Below are positions 16,926-23,834 of a stretch of 64,000 nucleotides of DNA, in pieces. Origin of the DNA: Acidipropionibacterium acidipropionici (GTDB taxonomy: Bacteria; Actinomycetota; Actinomycetes; Propionibacteriales; Propionibacteriaceae); NCBI RefSeq assembly GCF_001441165.1, contig NZ_CP013126.1, forward strand, positions 2,943,551 to 3,007,550, read 5' to 3'. Each line of letters opens with the position of its first letter. Position 1 is the first letter of the stretch. Under the pieces are notes generated by a model. That model was not told the origin of the DNA, made no database searches, and saw nothing but the letters and a program-made list of their open reading frames with translations. Made by a program: the position numbers and the translations under genes.

Positions 16926-17026
16926 GGATCACTCCTCGTCTGTGGACGGCTGTGGCCCGGCCGGGCCGACAGCACCCAGCCTATCGGCCCGCCGCCGTCA
17001 CGGACTCGCGGTGAGGATCCCGACCG

Positions 17027-17882
17027 CTACCCTCCGGCGACTGCGGACAGTCCCTCCCGCAGGCCCGCCAGCGCCCCGGGGCTGGAATCGGCCCGCCAGT
17101 CCCGCTCCTTGTCGGCGTCGAAGAGGACGAGCGCCTCGACGGCCGGGAAGTCGTCGCCCAGGGCCCGAAGCGCCTGCCGCCGCCAAGCCCCCTTGTCATG
17201 GCCGGGGTCCTCGGCGCAGCCGGTCTCGGCGATCCACACCGGCAGATCGGGGGCCAGCGCGGTGAGGCGGGCGTACTGCTCGGCGAAGATGTCGGTGAAG
17301 GACCGCCATGTCAGGCCCCGGCCTTCGCCCCAGTTGTAGCCGTCCAGGGCCAGCAGGTCGACGTGCTCGTCACCCGGGTAGAGGGCCTCGACGGGGGGTG
17401 GTCTGCGGATAGGTGTCGGCGGTGGGGTTGAAGGCCCATTTCACATTGGTGACGCCGCAGCTCCGAACGGTCTCGACGACATGCCGCCAGGCGCCGATGA
17501 ACTCCTCGTAGGTCCCGCCGCGGGGCCGCGGTGCGGCTCCGCGAGGGGTGGGCTGGAACCCGACCCAGTCGCCGTTCATCTCGGCCCACGGGCGCAGCAC
17601 CACCGGACCGCCGTGGCCCTGGATGCGCGCGGCGGCCTCTCGCAGCCAGCCGTCCTGGTCGCCGGCCGCCCAGCCGGCCATGTCGGCCTTCTCGTCGAGA
17701 TGCCAGGAGACCAGCAGGGTCCGGCCCTCGCCCAGCTCGACGTCGCCGGGGTAGGGCCAGTCATCGTCGGGGCCTCGGAAGATGCCGGCGATGTCCATGG
17801 GCACGCCGAGCTGTTCGGCGTACCGGTCGAGGACGGACGGATCGGCGTCCATCCCCTCGACCCATGCTCCCAGTCTCACCAT
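17027..17882 (-). pseudogene. GH26-type glycoside hydrolase, broken by a +1 frameshift
   Basis: Two adjacent frames together encode one 284-residue protein of the GH26 type. The first part has the acid/base motif R-P-W-A-E-M-N-G-D-W, with W-A-F-N-P as the next family marker. After the shift the second part has A-L-D-G-Y-N-W-G-E-G and the nucleophile segment I-A-E-T-G-C. The break is at a run of six G (17393-17398, plus strand); five would keep the frame. Without repair, translation stops at 17370 and the nucleophile is lost. There is no signal peptide. GH26 enzymes act on mannans or related beta-glucans. It follows the sortase-fold gene by 10 nt and may process the polymer of this cluster (inference). 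Confidence 0.75.
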
Positions 17883-17892
17883 GCCCCGAGTC

Positions 17893-18549
17893 TCACCGCA
17901 TTCCCACGTACTGGGCGACCATCCCGATGTTGTCGTCGGGGTCGGTGCCGTATCTCGACTGTCCGCAGGTGAGGAAGACCAGTCGTCCCGCGGTGGAGCT
18001 GGTGGGGGTGCCCCACAGGGCGGTGGCCTGCCCCAGACGGTTCTTGGCGACGTGCTCGACGGAGGTGAAGCGGAAGACCAGCCATCGGGACCCCGAGGCC
18101 TTCGTCCGGATGAGGATCTCCCGGCCGACGAGGGTGTCGAGGTGGGCCAGCAGCCGGTTCATGGTGGTGTCGGTGGCGCCGCTGCGCGTGGAGTGCCCGG
18201 TGATGATTCCGTAGTGGGGCATGTCGCTGCCCGGCAGGGCGCGGTCGGTGCAGTAGAAGGCCCGCCACACGTCCGGTCCGCTGGTCGGGTACGGGATGGT
18301 CGATCCGCAGGCGAGGGCCTTCGGCTCGGTCCGGATCTCCTTGGCGGGGTCGGGATCGGGCAGGTAGATCGCGGTGGGCACAGACATCGCCGCGTGCGGG
18401 GTCGCCGCGGCCGGCGGGGCCGGCGTCACTGATGAGGCTGAGGAGCTGCTCGGTGTCGGCCCGACGTCGGCGGGCACGTAGGAGGCGCCTGCAGCGGATC
18501 CGCAGCCCGCCAGCACCAGAGCGACCAGGAACACGGCCAGAGTCTTCAT
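17893..18549 (-). CDS. Sortase-fold lipoprotein (class E/F-like, atypical active site)
   Basis: The 218-residue protein has a lipoprotein signal (hydrophobic residues 4-12, lipobox L-A-G-C with Cys16), a Ser/Pro/Ala linker, and a C-terminal domain that aligns with class E/F sortases: I-I-T-G-H-S with His119, strands ending in W-L-V-F-R-F, and L-V-F-L-T-C-G with Cys195. The third catalytic residue, an Arg normally just before the last strand in a Y-R-D-N-type motif, is Asp here (D-P-D-D-N, Asp205); the only nearby Arg is Arg199. It may act on a non-standard substrate or be inactive. Lipid anchoring is unusual for a sortase. The start at 18549 is preceded by GAGG. It lies between the 59-aa protein and the hydrolase. 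Confidence 0.68.
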   Translation of the reverse strand: MKTLAVFLVALVLAGCGSAAGASYVPADVGPTPSSSSASSVTPAPPAAATPHAAMSVPTAIYLPDPDPAKEIRTEPKALACGSTIPYPTSGPDVWRAFYCTDRALPGSDMPHYGIITGHSTRSGATDTTMNRLLAHLDTLVGREILIRTKASGSRWLVFRFTSVEHVAKNRLGQATALWGTPTSSTAGRLVFLTCGQSRYGTDPDDNIGMVAQYVGMR

Positions 18550-18625
18550 GCCGCCTCGTTCCAGTTCGGGTGCCACCGGGCCGCGGGTGTGCCGGCGGTG
18601 GCGCCGGGCCACCACCGGCCGCCGA

Positions 18626-18805
18626 TCATCGCTGCTTGGCGCTGAAGTCGTACCGCTTGACCGTCCTGCGCCCGGCAACGGCGTTCCTCGGGGCGAAGGC
18701 GCCGATGAACACGAAGAGCAGGGTCCAGGACCCGCTCATCAGGGCGAGGCCTCCTCCACCGAGTCCTGCGGATGCGGCCACCGGGCCGGCAGGGTTGTTG
18801 TACAT
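18626..18805 (-). CDS. Small one-helix membrane protein (59 aa)
   Basis: This short gene has a strong ribosome site (AAGGAG, 6 nt before the ATG). The product has a Gly/Ala-rich start, one hydrophobic helix (L-A-L-M-S-G-S-W-T-L-L-F-V-F-I-G-A-F-A, about residues 22-40) and a basic tail (R-R-T-V-K-R-Y). Nothing in it is recognised as a known domain. It sits 52 nt after the GT2 synthase and 76 nt before the sortase-fold lipoprotein, all on one strand. Position suggests a small membrane partner of the synthase or a substrate of the sortase-like protein, but it has no LPXTG-like motif (inference). Confidence 0.6.
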   Translation of the reverse strand: MYNNPAGPVAASAGLGGGGLALMSGSWTLLFVFIGAFAPRNAVAGRRTVKRYDFSAKQR

Positions 18806-18857
18806 GTCTTCTCCTTTTCCGGGCGGGGGGACACTCCCCGTGCCCAAGTCCTGTGAC

Positions 18858-19927
18858 TCACCAGGCGGTCCTGGTGTGCAGCAGAGCCCCGGTCAGGGCT
18901 CGCAGCTGAATGGCCTGGAGGAAGATGTCGAAGGGCATCTCGATGACGATCACCGACGCCATCAGCATCTGCCGCCAGCCGCGGGAACGGACCGTCACGA
19001 CCCGCTCGACCATGTAGATGACGGTGACGCCGATCCACAGGGCGTGGAGGCTCAGGGTGCCGGTGACGATCGCAGCGGTGAAGGTCGTGAGGTAGATGGC
19101 GGTCACCAGGATCCCGAGCAGGCCCCACCACTGCAGGAAGTGGTACTTGGCGGTGAGCCGGGTGACGCCGTAGTGCCTGTTGTTCTCCACGGCCCCGCGC
19201 TTCCAGCGGTAGCGCTGCCGGGCGAGGTCGTGCCAGGTCTCCATGACCTCGGTGCGCAGCGCGCACTCGGGAGGCGCGATGATCCGGTATCCCAGGTGGA
19301 GCAGGGCGTAGGTGAGTTCGTTGTCCTCGGTGAGGGCCTTCGTGTCGTAGACGTGCGAGACCGCGCCGGTCCCGGGCAGGCCGCCGTCTGAGCGCGCCCG
19401 CACGACGTCCTTGAGGCACTGGGCGCTGAAGATCGTGGCGGTCCCGGTGAGGACGAGGGTGCGGCCCTTCTTGCGGCTGACGTCACGGGCGTAGCGCGCG
19501 TACTCGTTGCGCTGCAGCGCCCCGACGAAACCGGCACCCTCCTTGCCCTGGAAGACGCCCCCGACGGCGTGGTGGCCCTTCGCCATGTAGATCAGCGCGT
19601 TGCGGATGAAGTCGCGGTCCAGCGCACTGTCGGCGTCCATCACCAGGATGCGGTCCCCGTCCGGAAGGTAGGGCAGGTGGTAGTCGAGCCAGAAGTTCAG
19701 GGCACCGGCCTTCTTGTCCGGGTTCAGCGGGACCTCCACCGCCTGGGCGCCGGCGGCCCGGGCCAGCTCGATGGTGCCGTCGCTCAACCCGCCGTTGTTC
19801 GCCAGGACGATGATGCGCTCGGGCGGTCTGCTCTGGTTCTGCAGACTCTCTCGATCGTCTCGACGATCTGAGGCCTGCCTCCCTCGACGTAGCCGGCCTT
19901 GTGGGCCGGGATGAGCACGGTGATCAC
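18858..19927 (-). pseudogene. Processive GT2 glycosyltransferase, broken by a 2-nt insertion
   Basis: The intact reading (about 355 aa) begins V-I-T-V-L-I-P-A-H-K-A-G, contains the D-x-D of the donor site (V-M-D-A-D-S-A-L), a T-E-D general-base motif (A-L-T-E-D-N-E-L-T) and the polymerase signature Q-R-Y-R-W, then two or three membrane helices. These mark BcsA/HAS/PgaC-like synthases that extend and export a beta-linked polymer. The frame is lost about 25 residues in: TCTCTC at 19847-19852 (plus strand) has one TC unit too many. The larger ORF from 19787 lacks the nucleotide-binding N-terminus. The GTG at 19927 has AAGGGGAG upstream. There is no N-terminal helix, unlike BcsA. Confidence 0.78.
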
Positions 19928-20121
19928 CACTCCCCTTCCAGTCCGGGCGTCGATCGCGACGCCATTCTCGTCAACACCTGTGAATACCGACCGGGCTACG
20001 TGATTCCGACGAGTCCGCGGCCCTGAAGTAGATGTTGTACACATCGTAAGCCATGGATACGACGATGCCGAAACTTCCGCTGTACGCGATCCGGGTGACA
20101 GATCGCTGCCCGGAGGGGCGC
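19928..20121. other. 194-nt gap upstream of the GT2 gene
   Basis: No gene of normal quality is seen here. A 15-nt imperfect palindrome with arms GATGT and ACATC lies at 20031-20045, about 105 nt before the GT2 start. Its TGTACAC core recurs just before the deacetylase-like gene (20935-20941). A possible 27-codon frame without a ribosome site is not supported. Confidence 0.3.
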
Positions 20122-20931
20122 TCAGTCCTTCCAGTGCTGTCCCCGGTCGGGGGGCACGACCGTCACCCAGGAGTCGCCGTTGAGCGCGTTGGGCCCGTCA
20201 GCTGTGGCGAGCAGACCGAAGGTGACGCCGTGGCCCCGGGCCCAGTCCAGGTACCGGTCGAGCCACACGATCTGGCCGGTGCACCTGGTCACCTCATTGG
20301 CATCATGGGCCAGCAGGATCGCCCCGTCCACCGAGGCGTCCTGGGCGAACCTGAGGGTCTGCTCCACCCCCTTGCACCGCCAGTCGTCCTCCCCGACGTC
20401 GGCCTGGCTGTAGTGCCACGCCACAGTTCCGGTCATCCCCAGATCACGGGTCGCCCGCTGCAGGGCGGGGCTCTCCAGGCCGAGCGGATACCGCACGAAC
20501 CTGGGAGCGTGGCCGGTGATCGAGGACACGATCTGCTCGGTGCCGAGGAGCTCCTTGAACGCCTTGTCGTAGGGCAGCTTGTTGAGGGCGCCGTTGCCGT
20601 ACCCGTGATTGCCGATCACATGCCCCTCCGCGACGGCGCGCCGGATCAGGTCCGGATGCGCACTCGCGTTCTCCCCGGTGACGAAGAAGGTCGCCTTCAC
20701 CCCATGGGCCTTGAGGACGTCGAGGACGATCGGGGTGATCGCCGGATCCGGACCGTCATCGAAGGTCAGGGAGACCATGGTGCGCCGCGGGGCCGTCGAG
20801 ACCCCGGTCGCGGCCGAGGGCGAGCTGCATCCCGCGGCGAACACGGTGGCCAGTGCCAGCAGGAATACGCACAATGTCCTGGCTGGGGACCACTGTGCAC
20901 GAATTGAGACCCGAGCGCTCATCACGCCCAT
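20122..20931 (-). CDS. NodB-fold polysaccharide deacetylase-like lipoprotein
   Basis: The 269-residue protein has a lipoprotein signal (hydrophobic 20-33, A-A-G-C with Cys35) and a NodB domain. Motif 1 is T-F-D-D-G-P-D with catalytic Asp58 and metal Asp59; the last motif I-L-L-A-H-D holds His209. In motif 2, normally H-x3-H, the second His is Asn113 (N-H-G-Y-G-N), and motif 3 is R-Y-P-L-G rather than R-P-P-Y-G. Family members remove N- or O-acetyl groups from envelope or secreted glycans outside the membrane. The altered metal triad may change the metal or activity. It is the first gene of the minus-strand module with the GT2 synthase. A start at 20922 is also possible. Confidence 0.8.
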   Translation of the reverse strand: MGVMSARVSIRAQWSPARTLCVFLLALATVFAAGCSSPSAATGVSTAPRRTMVSLTFDDGPDPAITPIVLDVLKAHGVKATFFVTGENASAHPDLIRRAVAEGHVIGNHGYGNGALNKLPYDKAFKELLGTEQIVSSITGHAPRFVRYPLGLESPALQRATRDLGMTGTVAWHYSQADVGEDDWRCKGVEQTLRFAQDASVDGAILLAHDANEVTRCTGQIVWLDRYLDWARGHGVTFGLLATADGPNALNGDSWVTVVPPDRGQHWKD

Positions 20932-20983
20932 ATGTGTACACCGTCCACTGGCTGGTGTCGAGAGGCCGCGACCGCACCGGAAT

Positions 20984-21018
20984 GCACGAAGGGCGCCCCC
21001 CGGGGGCGCCCTTCGTGC
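20984..21018. terminator. Strong palindromic terminator between tRNA-Val and the NodB gene
   Basis: Bases 20984-21000 and 21002-21018 are perfect 17-bp inverted arms around one base. It lies just past the 3' end of the minus-strand tRNA-Val and upstream of the NodB gene, so it probably ends the tRNA transcript. There is no clear T run. Confidence 0.6.
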
Positions 21019-21080
21019 TGCGGTTCTTCACCGCGATTATCAGTCCTCGATGCTGCGTTCCAGATCCAGGTCCATGCTGG

Positions 21081-21152
21081 TGGGCGATGCGGGTTTCGAA
21101 CCCGCGACCTCTTCGGTGTGAACGAAGCGCGCTACCACTGCGCCAACCGCCC
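21081..21152 (-). tRNA. tRNA-Val (anticodon CAC)
   Basis: The 72-nt cloverleaf has a 7-bp acceptor stem with one G-U pair, a D arm, a CTTCG/CGAAG anticodon stem with loop TTCACAC (anticodon CAC), and a GTTCGAA T loop. The discriminator A is followed by an encoded CCA (21078-21080). It is divergent from the other three tRNA genes. Confidence 0.93.
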
Positions 21153-21163
21153 AGCGGAGAAGA

Positions 21164-21194
21164 ACTATGCCAGACCGTCACCGGACATGTCCAA
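21164..21194 (-). promoter_or_regulatory. Putative promoter for tRNA-Val(CAC)
   Basis: On the minus strand TTGGAC (21189-21194) and CATAGT (21164-21169) are separated by 19 nt. The -10-like box is 12 nt before the tRNA 5' end, a normal distance for a tRNA leader. Confidence 0.4.
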
Positions 21195-21217
21195 CCGGGC
21201 GCCCGAGAGGCCCAGAT

Positions 21218-21247
21218 TTGCGCCCCCGGTGCGCGGTGGTCTACTGT
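21218..21247 (+). promoter_or_regulatory. Putative promoter for the tRNA-Gly/Cys/Val array
   Basis: TTGCGC (21218-21223) and TACTGT (21242-21247) are 18 nt apart and lie 43 nt before tRNA-Gly. No other promoter candidate precedes the three plus-strand tRNAs. Confidence 0.45.
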
Positions 21248-21289
21248 TCTTTCTCGTCGCCCGGCGGGTTCGCCCACCGGATCAGACAT

Positions 21290-21362
21290 GCGGACGTGGC
21301 TCAGTTGGTAGAGCATCACCTTGCCAAGGTGAGGGTCGCGGGTTCGAGTCCCGTCGTCCGCT
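21290..21362 (+). tRNA. tRNA-Gly (anticodon GCC)
   Basis: The 73-nt cloverleaf begins GCGGACG and closes with CGTCCGC plus discriminator T. The anticodon loop is TTGCCAA (GCC), and the T loop is GTTCGAG. CCA is not encoded. Confidence 0.95.
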
Positions 21363-21401
21363 CGGAGAGGGTCCCTCGGACCTCATCCAAGACACAACCT
21401 T

Positions 21402-21472
21402 GGTGGAGTGGCCGAGAGGCGAGGCAACGGACTGCAAATCCGTCTACACGGGTTCAAATCCCGTCTCCACCT
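21402..21472 (+). tRNA. tRNA-Cys (anticodon GCA)
   Basis: The 71-nt cloverleaf pairs GGTGGAG with CTCCACC and has discriminator T. The anticodon loop CTGCAAA reads GCA, and the T loop is GTTCAAA. CCA is not encoded. It ends one base before the next tRNA. Confidence 0.94.
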
Positions 21473-21473
21473 C

Positions 21474-21545
21474 GGGCGGTTGGCGCAGCGGTAGCGCGCT
21501 TCCCTGACACGGAAGAGGTCGCCAGTTCAAACCTGGCATCGCCCA
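21474..21545 (+). tRNA. tRNA-Val (anticodon GAC)
   Basis: The 72-nt cloverleaf has an anticodon stem CTTCC/GGAAG with loop CTGACAC (GAC) and an encoded CCA at 21546-21548. Its acceptor and D arms are almost identical to the divergent tRNA-Val(CAC). Confidence 0.95.
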
Positions 21546-21550
21546 CCATC

Positions 21551-21594
21551 GGACAAAGGGGCCGGTCGGCGCACGCCGGCCGGCCCCTTTGTCC
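21551..21594 (+). terminator. Terminator after the tRNA array
   Basis: Bases 21551-21571 pair with 21574-21594 over 21 positions with one G-U pair. It begins 3 nt after the encoded CCA of tRNA-Val(GAC) and its descending arm ends in CCCCTTTGTCC, so it is a convincing factor-independent terminator. Confidence 0.75.
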
Positions 21595-21617
21595 GTCGCC
21601 CCGACGAGAGGAGAGCC

Positions 21618-22361
21618 ATGACCGCGCCGGTCCTCGTGCTCGTCATGCCGTCGGCTCCCGAGGGACCGGCGACGATCACCGCCCACCGGATCAGACAGCG
21701 ACTGGCCAAGGTCCATCCCCACATCGAGACCGCGATCGCGTTCAGCGGCGGGCCCCTCGACCAGCCCGCGCTCAAGGAGGAATGGTCCGAACTCGTCCTG
21801 GTGCCGATGGACCTCACCCATCTCCACGAGGTCCCCGACCCGGTGCGCGGACTGTCGGACCGCCTCGAGGCGTTGCGGCCCGATCTGTCGATCCGGCTGG
21901 CCCGGCCGCTCGGCCCCGCACCCGCCCTGCTGGGGCTGGTCGATGCGAGGCTGAGGCTGGCCACCCACCGGGCCCACACCCAGGAGATCGACGCCCTGGT
22001 GCTGTCCTCCCCCGACACCGGTGACAAGCGGGGCGCCGCGATGCTCTCCCGGCTGTCGCGGATGTGGTCCCAGCACCACCGGCTGCCGGTCCACCTGGCC
22101 AATGACGGGGGCGGGGCCGGCCACGTCGACGAGGTGGTCCACACGCTTCGCCGGGAGGGACGCCGTCACGTCGCGGTGGGCAGCCTGTGGGTCTGCGAGA
22201 ACTCCGCCTGGCACGAGCACGTGCGCTGCGCCACCGGGGCCGGCGCGGAGGTGGTCTCCTCCCCCATCGGCGACGATCCGCTGCTGGCGACCTGGGCCTT
22301 CGAGAGGTACTGCTCGGCCGCCATGGGCCTGGTGGCCGGCGATCCCGCCGACGAGGACTGA
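21618..22361 (+). CDS. Possible CbiX/sirohydrochlorin chelatase-like protein
   Basis: The 247-residue cytosolic protein has two alpha/beta repeats. The first has a V-L-V-L-V-M-P strand, a conserved-looking E-L-V-L-V-P-M-D-L-T-H segment and R-L-A-R-P-L-G; the second repeats L-V-L-S-S-P and H-V-A-V-G-S-L-W-V. This resembles the duplicated chelatase fold of CbiX/SirB. However, the N-terminal His of the usual H-G-S motif is absent (M-P-S-A), so activity is doubtful and the assignment is tentative. Propionibacteria make cobalamin, which makes a chelatase relative plausible, but no cobalamin gene is adjacent. GAGAGGAG precedes the ATG. Confidence 0.4.
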   Translation: MTAPVLVLVMPSAPEGPATITAHRIRQRLAKVHPHIETAIAFSGGPLDQPALKEEWSELVLVPMDLTHLHEVPDPVRGLSDRLEALRPDLSIRLARPLGPAPALLGLVDARLRLATHRAHTQEIDALVLSSPDTGDKRGAAMLSRLSRMWSQHHRLPVHLANDGGGAGHVDEVVHTLRREGRRHVAVGSLWVCENSAWHEHVRCATGAGAEVVSSPIGDDPLLATWAFERYCSAAMGLVAGDPADED

Positions 22362-22370
22362 GACCCGGGC

Positions 22371-23228
22371 TCAGGACCGCGCCACCCGGCGTCTCTCCTC
22401 CGCCACGTCGAAGGAGGCCGGCGGCCAGGTGAGCTGCATCCCCCGCAGGGTCTCCAGCATGATCCGTGCCACCGCCCAGTTGCGGTACCACTTGTGATCG
22501 GCCGGGATGACGTACCACGGGGCGATGTCGGGGTTGGTCCGCTGCAGCACCTCGCCGTAGGCGTCCATGTACCCGTCCCAGTGGGAGCGGGTGTCCAGAT
22601 CCGAGGAGCTGTACTTCCAGTACTTCGCCGGGTCCTCCAGCCGCGCCGCCAGTCGCTCCTTCTGCTCCCCCTTCGAGACGTTGAGGAAGCACTTGACGAC
22701 ATGGGTGCCCGAGGCGGCCAGCTCGGCCTCGAAGCGGTTGATCGTCTCGAACCTGGCCCGCCACACCGATTCCTCCACCAGCCGGTTGACCCGCACGGCC
22801 AGGACGTCCTCGTAGTGGGACCGGTCGAAGACGCCGATCATGCCGGGGCCGGGCAGCTCGCGGCGGATCCGCCACAGGAAGTCGTGCTCGAGCTCCTCGG
22901 GGGTCGGGGCCTTGAAGGCCTTGAGGCGGATGCCCTGCGGATCGACCAGGCCGAAGGTGTGGCGCACCACCCCGCCCTTGCCGGCCGTGTCCAGCCCCTG
23001 GAGCACCACGAGCATCCGGCGGGCCTGCTGCGGCTCGGCCCGTCCCCGGGCGAACAGCCTCTCCTGCAGCTCCGACAACTCGGCCCCCAGCTCATCCATC
23101 TGGGCCAGCGCCTCCTTGCGGCCGCCCCGGGCTCCGGGAGTCGCCGCGGCGTCGAGGGAGGGGACGTCGACCTGCCCCTGGGGGCAGCGGAGCAGGTCGC
23201 CGATGAGGATGCGCTCGTGCTGGTCCAT
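22371..23228 (-). CDS. ppk2: Polyphosphate kinase 2 (PPK2) family protein
   Basis: The 285-residue P-loop protein has Walker A G-L-D-T-A-G-K-G-G, the PPK2 lid and Walker B region F-D-R-S-H-Y-E-D-V-L, and later K-Y-W-K-Y-S and W-Y-V-I-P-A-D-H-K-W-Y-R-N-W, all typical of single-domain PPK2. These enzymes transfer phosphate between polyphosphate and nucleoside mono- or diphosphates in the cytosol, either making NDP/NTP from polyphosphate or the reverse. The subclass (AMP, ADP or both) is not settled by sequence. The start at 23228 is chosen over an upstream ATG because the family begins close to it. Confidence 0.9.
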   Translation of the reverse strand: MDQHERILIGDLLRCPQGQVDVPSLDAAATPGARGGRKEALAQMDELGAELSELQERLFARGRAEPQQARRMLVVLQGLDTAGKGGVVRHTFGLVDPQGIRLKAFKAPTPEELEHDFLWRIRRELPGPGMIGVFDRSHYEDVLAVRVNRLVEESVWRARFETINRFEAELAASGTHVVKCFLNVSKGEQKERLAARLEDPAKYWKYSSSDLDTRSHWDGYMDAYGEVLQRTNPDIAPWYVIPADHKWYRNWAVARIMLETLRGMQLTWPPASFDVAEERRRVARS

Positions 23229-23344
23229 GGGCACATCCTGCCGCCCGCCGGTGCCACCGGGGAACAATCCGGCCCTACCGGGCGTTCCCCCGTCGCGGGC
23301 CCGCCGTGCGGACGGGTCGGACGCGAGACGAGCAGGAGACGGCG

Positions 23345-23770
23345 ATGAGCAGTGACGACCGGGGCCCGAGGGTGACGCTCTCCGACGACCAGTGGCGCGA
23401 GCGCCTCACCGACACCGAGTTCCAGGTGCTCCGCCGATCGGCCACCGAGGCCCCCTTCACCGGCGAGTACAACGACACCACCAGCGAGGGCGTCTACCGG
23501 TGCCGGGCGTGCGGCGCCGAGCTGTTCCGCAGCACCGAGAAGTTCTCCTCCCACTGCGGATGGCCCAGTTTCTTCTCCCCGCTGGCCGAGGACCGGGTCC
23601 GCTACATCACCGACACCTCGCTTCCGGGAGCGCCCCGCACCGAGGTCCGCTGCGCCGCCTGCGACTCCCACCTGGGCCACGTCTTCGCCGGGGAGGGCTA
23701 CGACACCCCGACCGATCTGCGGTACTGCATCAACTCGATCAGCCTCACCCTGGAGACCACCGGGGACTGA
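23345..23770 (+). CDS. msrB: Peptide-methionine (R)-S-oxide reductase
   Basis: The 141-residue enzyme repairs oxidised methionine (R-sulfoxide) in proteins using a reductant such as thioredoxin. It has the two zinc C-x2-C pairs (C-R-A-C-G and C-A-A-C-D), the substrate motif H-C-G-W-P-S-F, G-H-V-F and the catalytic R-Y-C-I-N-S near the C-terminus. AGGAG lies 7 nt before the ATG at 23345; an upstream in-frame ATG lacks a site. Confidence 0.94.
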   Translation: MSSDDRGPRVTLSDDQWRERLTDTEFQVLRRSATEAPFTGEYNDTTSEGVYRCRACGAELFRSTEKFSSHCGWPSFFSPLAEDRVRYITDTSLPGAPRTEVRCAACDSHLGHVFAGEGYDTPTDLRYCINSISLTLETTGD

Positions 23771-23822
23771 GCGGCGGCCGGGGGCCACGGCGCGCCGACG
23801 ACGGCGTCGTGCCCGGCACAGC

Positions 23823-23828
23823 TAGCCT
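23823..23828 (+). promoter_or_regulatory. Putative -10 element for leaderless DUF3000 gene
   Basis: TAGCCT is followed by six bases and the GTG at 23835. There is no ribosome site in between. Confidence 0.45.
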
Positions 23829-23834
23829 TCGGGT

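Noticed and set aside
16954-16967. GGCCCGG palindrome near 16.96 kb as a terminator of the GH26-type gene
   Set aside because: It has no loop, lies in the dehydrogenase upstream region, and such GC palindromes occur often by chance at this composition.
20053-20055. Small ORF of 27 codons upstream of the GT2 gene
   Set aside because: It has no ribosome site and no independent support.
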